Assembly (NCBI RefSeq): GCF_000832125.1
Contig: NZ_JPRK01000019.1
Location: 17,665-81,664, forward strand
Direction: 5' to 3'
Source: Flavobacterium hibernum
GTDB taxonomy: Bacteria; Bacteroidota; Bacteroidia; Flavobacteriales; Flavobacteriaceae
Length of the DNA stretch: 64,000 nt
Shown: one piece after another, positions 60,918 to 64,000 of the stretch
Position numbering within the stretch: the stretch's first letter is position 1
Layout of the letters: every line of letters begins with the position of its first letter
Program-made: the position numbers and the translations under genes
Notes under the pieces: generated by a model
What the model saw: only the letters and a program-made list of their open reading frames with translations
The model's database searches: none
What the model was told of the DNA's origin: nothing

Positions 60918-61745
60918 ATGAAAAAAACTTTTTTACTACTGCTAACAGTTTGTGCCACAGGACTTACTTATGTTTCGTGTTCTAGTAACGACGACACAAG
61001 CAACCAAACCGACGTTTCATCTGTGGGAGCTTCGATAGCAATCGATGCTGCAAACGAAATGGACATTAAAACCGGATTACTTGCTACATCGAAAACTTCT
61101 CCTACATCAAAAAATGCAGAAACTACACCCGGCATTTGCGCCACGATTACCGTTACTCAGCAGAATGCTGATTCTTATCCAAAAATATTTACAATAGATT
61201 ACGGAACAACTGGTTGTACTGATAACACACTAACAAGAAAAGGAAAACTTAAAATTACCCTTTCTGGCCCGGTAATTACAACTGGAAGCAAAATGACTAT
61301 TGAAAGAATCGATTATTCAATTAATGGTATAAAATTAGAAGGAACCATAGAATACACCAACACAACAACTATCCCAACAGTTCCGCAATGGAGCAGAAAA
61401 GTAACCAACGGAAAATTTACAGATTTAGTAGGTCGAGTTTATCTTAATTCCGGCTCATGGACCGTAAAACAAACTGCTGGTGTCGACACTCCTTACGTTT
61501 TGGCTGATAATATTTACGAAATGACCGAAGGAAATCATACTATAACAACAGCGAGTGGAGCAACATTGACTTTAACTGTTCAGGAATCATTAGTCAAAAA
61601 ATATTCTTGTGAATTTATCTCTAAAGGAAAATTAAAAATTCAAGGCGGCTTATTAAACGGAGTTGTCGATTATGGAAATAATGACTGCGATAGTAAATAC
61701 ACTTACACCCACGAAAACGGAACATCTTATAATTTAACAATGTAA
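60918..61745 (+). CDS. lipoprotein of unknown function
   Basis: The 275-residue protein has a lipoprotein signal (MKKTFLLLLTVCATGLTYVSC, lipid Cys21) followed by a Ser/Asn/Asp-rich linker (CSSNDDTSNQTD) that suggests export to the surface. The rest is rich in Thr and beta-prone stretches with four Cys (in PGICATITV, GTTGCTDN, KKYSCEFIS, NNDCDSKY), perhaps two disulfides. The repeated GxLxI strands (KGKLKITLSG, KGKLKIQGGLLNGVVDYGNNDC) point to a beta-sandwich. I do not recognise a named family; similar proteins exist in Flavobacteriia. Confidence 0.75.
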   Translation: MKKTFLLLLTVCATGLTYVSCSSNDDTSNQTDVSSVGASIAIDAANEMDIKTGLLATSKTSPTSKNAETTPGICATITVTQQNADSYPKIFTIDYGTTGCTDNTLTRKGKLKITLSGPVITTGSKMTIERIDYSINGIKLEGTIEYTNTTTIPTVPQWSRKVTNGKFTDLVGRVYLNSGSWTVKQTAGVDTPYVLADNIYEMTEGNHTITTASGATLTLTVQESLVKKYSCEFISKGKLKIQGGLLNGVVDYGNNDCDSKYTYTHENGTSYNLTM

Positions 61746-61768
61746 CCGTATTATTCTTTAAAAATTAC

Positions 61769-61803
61769 AAATCCCAATTTAGAAATAGATTGGGATTTAT
61801 TTT
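61769..61803 (+). terminator. terminator after the 60.9 kb lipoprotein gene
   Basis: AAATCCCAAT (61769-61778) pairs with ATTGGGATTT (61789-61798), followed by ATTTTT. Confidence 0.8.
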
Positions 61804-61874
61804 TGACAAAATTTAAACACTACTTCATTACATTCAAACTATTTTCTTTATTTTGCAGCAAAATCTAAAAACCA

Positions 61875-62591
61875 ATGAAAAAATCAATTATTGCCTTTGT
61901 TGCACTTGCCCTATTAGCATCATGTAGCAAAAAAGAATCGACTGACAACTTGCATATTACAGGAAATATTAAAGGATTAAAAAACGGAACTTTATACATT
62001 CAAAGAATTGTTGACACATCACTTGTTGCGATCGACAGTATCAAAATTGATGGAAATTCTTCGTTTGAAAGAGACATCAAATTAGAATCTCCAGAAATGC
62101 TTTATTTATTTTTAGACAGAGGTGTAACAAACTCAATGGACAACAATATTTTATTTTTTGCAGAGCCTGGAAACATCAATATTGACACCAACTTAGATAA
62201 TTTTATTTATAGCGCTAAAATTACAGGATCTAAAAATCAAGAATTATACGACGAGTACAGAAAAATAAACTCACGTTTTAATGAAGAAAATCTTTCTATG
62301 GTTGAATCAAGATTCAAAGCAATAAAAAGACAAGATCAAAAAGCACTTGATAGTATTACCGCAAAACAGGAATCTAACATTAAAAGAAAATATCTATACG
62401 CTACAAACTTTGCTCTTAACAATAAAGATCACGAAATAGCACCTTATATTGCTTTGGCTGAGATTTATGATATTAACGTAAAGTTTCTTGATACAATTCA
62501 AAAATCAATGACTCCAAAAGTAGCCAATTCTCTATATGGTAAAAAGCTAACAAAATATGTTGCTGACATTAAAAAAGAACAACAAAAATAG
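61875..62591 (+). CDS. DUF4369 domain lipoprotein without thioredoxin domain
   Basis: The 238-residue protein has a lipoprotein signal (MKKSIIAFVALALLASC, lipid Cys17) and a DUF4369 domain (about 27-130: LHITGNIKGLKNGTLYIQRI, then FFAEPGNINIDTN, KITGSKNQELYDEY), followed by a helical region (about 130-238). In many Bacteroidota this domain stands at the N-terminus of TlpA-like disulfide reductases (AhpC/TSA). Here the protein stops after the helical part, with no CxxC and no thioredoxin fold. It may be a stand-alone form with a binding or scaffolding role. Confidence 0.88.
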   Translation: MKKSIIAFVALALLASCSKKESTDNLHITGNIKGLKNGTLYIQRIVDTSLVAIDSIKIDGNSSFERDIKLESPEMLYLFLDRGVTNSMDNNILFFAEPGNINIDTNLDNFIYSAKITGSKNQELYDEYRKINSRFNEENLSMVESRFKAIKRQDQKALDSITAKQESNIKRKYLYATNFALNNKDHEIAPYIALAEIYDINVKFLDTIQKSMTPKVANSLYGKKLTKYVADIKKEQQK

Positions 62592-62611
62592 ATTTTAAAA
62601 AATCTCAAAAA

Positions 62612-62649
62612 CAAAAACGTCCTGAATACTATTTTCAGGACGTTTTTTT
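62612..62649. terminator. terminator after the DUF4369 gene
   Basis: AAAAACGTCCTGAA (62613-62626) pairs with TTCAGGACGTTTTT (62634-62647); T run follows. Confidence 0.9.
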
Positions 62650-62736
62650 ATTGCGTAAACTTTAAATTCTAAGATAGTAAATCAATCATATGAATTGAAT
62701 CCAGATTTTGAGCTTAAAATTTGAGCTGTACTAGTT

Positions 62737-63189
62737 TTATCTACCAAATAAAGCTCCTATAATTCCAAATACAAATATAAGCGCATATAGAGCTAAAATC
62801 GCTACCATAAAAATACCGATAAATTTGTAATGTGATTTTAGATATCCCAAAGAGCTACTTAAAGCTTCTGAATCATTCTCTCTAAATGCTTTTTTGGCAT
62901 TTACTGAAAATTTGAATAAATAAAAAACAGGAAAGAAATAAATAGCAGCAATAAAAACATAAACAAATCCCATTGCCGCTCCAAAAGAACTTCCAAAAGC
63001 CCCTCCCATAGCGCTTCCCATTGATGCAAAAATAGTTCCTGCAAAAACTGCAATTACAAGCATAAGCCCGATACCTACAAATCCTACGATTGATAGAAAA
63101 TAAGCCCATTTAGCGATTTCCTTTAAAAAGTCTTTTGCAGTTTGGTCGAGCTGCAACTCAAATTTTTCAAAAACTGAAGTTTCTTCCAT
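62737..63189 (-). CDS. DUF5362-type small membrane protein
   Basis: The 150-residue protein starts with a polar stretch (MEETSVFEKFELQLDQTAKDFLKEIAKW), then two hydrophobic segments joined by a Gly/Ala/Ser/Met-rich stretch (SMGSAMGGAFGSSFGAAMG, about 57-75), a polar helix (about 95-115) and a final segment (about 122-148). I believe it belongs to DUF5362, a Bacteroidota family of unknown role. The Gly/Ser-rich centre may be a tight helix-packing region. It stands alone. TATGTTTG on the - strand upstream is a weak promoter candidate. Confidence 0.75.
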   Translation of the reverse strand: MEETSVFEKFELQLDQTAKDFLKEIAKWAYFLSIVGFVGIGLMLVIAVFAGTIFASMGSAMGGAFGSSFGAAMGFVYVFIAAIYFFPVFYLFKFSVNAKKAFRENDSEALSSSLGYLKSHYKFIGIFMVAILALYALIFVFGIIGALFGR

Positions 63190-63656
63190 TGTAATATGTT
63201 TTTCTGGTTAAGTAACAAACATAAGAAAATTAACGCAATAACCGCTACAAATAAAAAAAGGTTAAATTCGATTTTACAATTTATTAATTCAATCAGTGAA
63301 TTAGCCAAGTATTTCTGAGGTCTAATAAAAATTAAAACAAAGTTTCGATCAACATTAAAACCTACTGAGAGAGTAAAAAATTACTGTAAAGAACGCTGAG
63401 TTTTTTTTCTCTTAGCTTTTAAAAAAGGTAAAGTTCACAAAGCTTTATATTGACTTAGCTTTGCAAATTTTGTGCGTTTAGAAGAACTCTTAAATTTAAA
63501 TCTTTGCAATCTCTGCGGTAAGAAATATTAAGTAATATTTCTTTATGCTCCTCCACAACATTTAATGTTGATCGTAGGGCTCTAAAAAATCTGAAATTTC
63601 ATTTTTCAGTTTATTCCAAAAAAAAAACCATCACTAAAAGTGATGGTTTTACGTTG
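63190..63656. other. 467-base gap with degenerate repeat text and a terminator
   Basis: It contains words such as AAAGTTCACAAAGCTTTA, CTTAGCTTTGCAAATTTTG and CTTTGCAATCTCTGCGG (about 63428-63525), which resemble the CGCAAAGT-type dispersed repeat, then the terminator of the first tRNA gene. No gene is seen. Confidence 0.5.
63615..63650 (-). terminator. terminator after tRNA-Thr copy 1
   Basis: AAACCATCACT (63625-63635) pairs with AGTGATGGTTT (63639-63649); T run on the - strand. Confidence 0.85.
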
Positions 63657-63730
63657 AGCCGGCGGAGGGACTCGAACCCACGACCTGCTGATTACAAATC
63701 AGCTGCTCTAGCCAACTGAGCTACGCTGGC
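63657..63730 (-). tRNA. tRNA-Thr (anticodon TGT), copy 1
   Basis: Read on the - strand the 74-base gene has the 5' acceptor strand GCCAGCG, a D arm GCTCAGTTGGCTAGAGC, an anticodon stem GCTGA/TCAGC with loop TTTGTAA (anticodon TGT, reads ACA and other Thr codons), a T arm with TTCGAGT, and the 3' acceptor strand CGCCGGC with discriminator T. CCA is not encoded. Two mispairs stand out: A4-C69 in the acceptor stem and T50-T64 in the T stem. Both also occur in copy 2. Confidence 0.93.
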
Positions 63731-63745
63731 GACTCATTACGGGTG

Positions 63746-63776
63746 CAAATATAAAATGGATTTTTGTATTTTCCAA
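63746..63776 (-). promoter_or_regulatory. promoter TTG-N20-TATATTTG of tRNA-Thr copy 1
   Basis: On the - strand TTG (complement of 63774-63776) and TATATTTG (complement of 63746-63753) are 20 bases apart and lie 15 bases upstream of the tRNA. Confidence 0.7.
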
Positions 63777-63799
63777 AATAAATCTACTGCTTATTTTAA

Positions 63800-63830
63800 T
63801 AAAAAACCACCACTCGAAGTGATGGTTTTT
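63800..63830 (-). terminator. terminator after tRNA-Thr copy 2
   Basis: AACCACCACT pairs with AGTGATGGTT with one mismatch; T run on the - strand. It is the degenerate twin of the terminator at 63615-63650. Confidence 0.7.
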
Positions 63831-63834
63831 GTTG

Positions 63835-63908
63835 AGCCGGCGGAGGGACTCGAACCCACGACCTGCTGATTACAAATCAGCTGCTCTAGCCAACTGAGCT
63901 ACGCTGGC
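63835..63908 (-). tRNA. tRNA-Thr (anticodon TGT), copy 2
   Basis: The 74 bases are identical to copy 1, including the two mispairs. The start-to-start distance is 178 bases. Each copy has its own promoter and terminator, so the pair looks like a tandem duplication of a whole small unit whose flanks have since drifted while the tRNA stayed the same. Confidence 0.93.
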
Positions 63909-63923
63909 GACTCATTACGGGTG

Positions 63924-63953
63924 CAAAGATAAGCCTGTTTTTCGTTTTTCCAA
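63924..63953 (-). promoter_or_regulatory. promoter TTG-N19-TATCTTTG of tRNA-Thr copy 2
   Basis: On the - strand TTG (complement of 63951-63953) and TATCTTTG (complement of 63924-63931) are 19 bases apart, an exact consensus, 15 bases upstream of the tRNA. Confidence 0.75.
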
Positions 63954-64000
63954 AAAAAAATCAAGCTTTTTTATACTTTTTTTTAACTACAATGCGTTGA

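Overview
The window looks like chromosomal DNA of a Flavobacterium-type member of the Bacteroidota. Base composition is low in GC and A/T-rich codons dominate. Several genes are preceded by the Bacteroidota promoter pattern TTG-N17-20-TAnnTTTG (clear cases before the genes at 2143, 23657, 26306 and 57384 and before both tRNA genes). Family content agrees: SusC/SusD pairs, a GLPGLI protein, HmuY, DUF6607 and DUF4369 proteins, and many small lipoproteins. I see no insertion sequence, prophage, CRISPR array or rRNA operon.

Layout. 1-10.1 kb is mostly + strand housekeeping: the tail of a HisC-like aminotransferase, murB, a PaiB-like flavin protein, a family 2 glycosyltransferase overlapping an ECF sigma factor, tonB, a DUF4184 membrane protein, a GLPGLI protein, a PH-domain protein, an M48 protease (-), lipA and a GAPDH gene. 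10.1-15.4 kb holds a TPR hybrid histidine kinase facing a - strand group: lpxK, an SPFH protein and a diverged NAD-kinase-like protein. 15.5-20.1 kb (+) carries a Nif3-like protein, a coiled-coil protein whose zinc-ribbon cysteines are gone, an alpha/beta hydrolase, an ABM-domain protein and rluF. 20.2-31.2 kb (-) carries corA, a three-gene membrane/regulator operon with two matching palindromes, folD, ffh, and a surface O-acylation operon (MBOAT plus two SGNH proteins, one with LysM). 31.5-36.1 kb is a probable heme uptake locus (HmuY-like lipoprotein, TonB-dependent receptor, divergent DUF6607 protein). 36.2-46.0 kb has two paralogous SusC/SusD pairs without enzymes or a linked regulator. 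46.4-63.2 kb holds argS, an outer-membrane beta-barrel receptor, cutC, a GIY-YIG gene set among palindromic repeats, fabH, an S9 peptidase, an ABC ATPase, an OmpA lipoprotein with a lipocalin-like partner, htpG, two lipoproteins and a DUF5362 protein. Two identical tRNA-Thr(TGT) genes close the window.

How the parts fit. Much of the region serves the cell envelope: MurB and LpxK make peptidoglycan and lipid A precursors; TonB would energise the three SusC-like/heme receptors and perhaps the beta-barrel receptor; SusD and HmuY lipoproteins capture ligands; the MBOAT/SGNH group probably acetylates a surface or wall glycan. The least explained items are the SPFH/NAD-kinase-like pair, the regulator operon with its near-identical 17-bp palindromes, and the GIY-YIG gene inside a field of ~104-bp composite repeats. 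These are my best candidates for something not yet described; none is proven from sequence alone.
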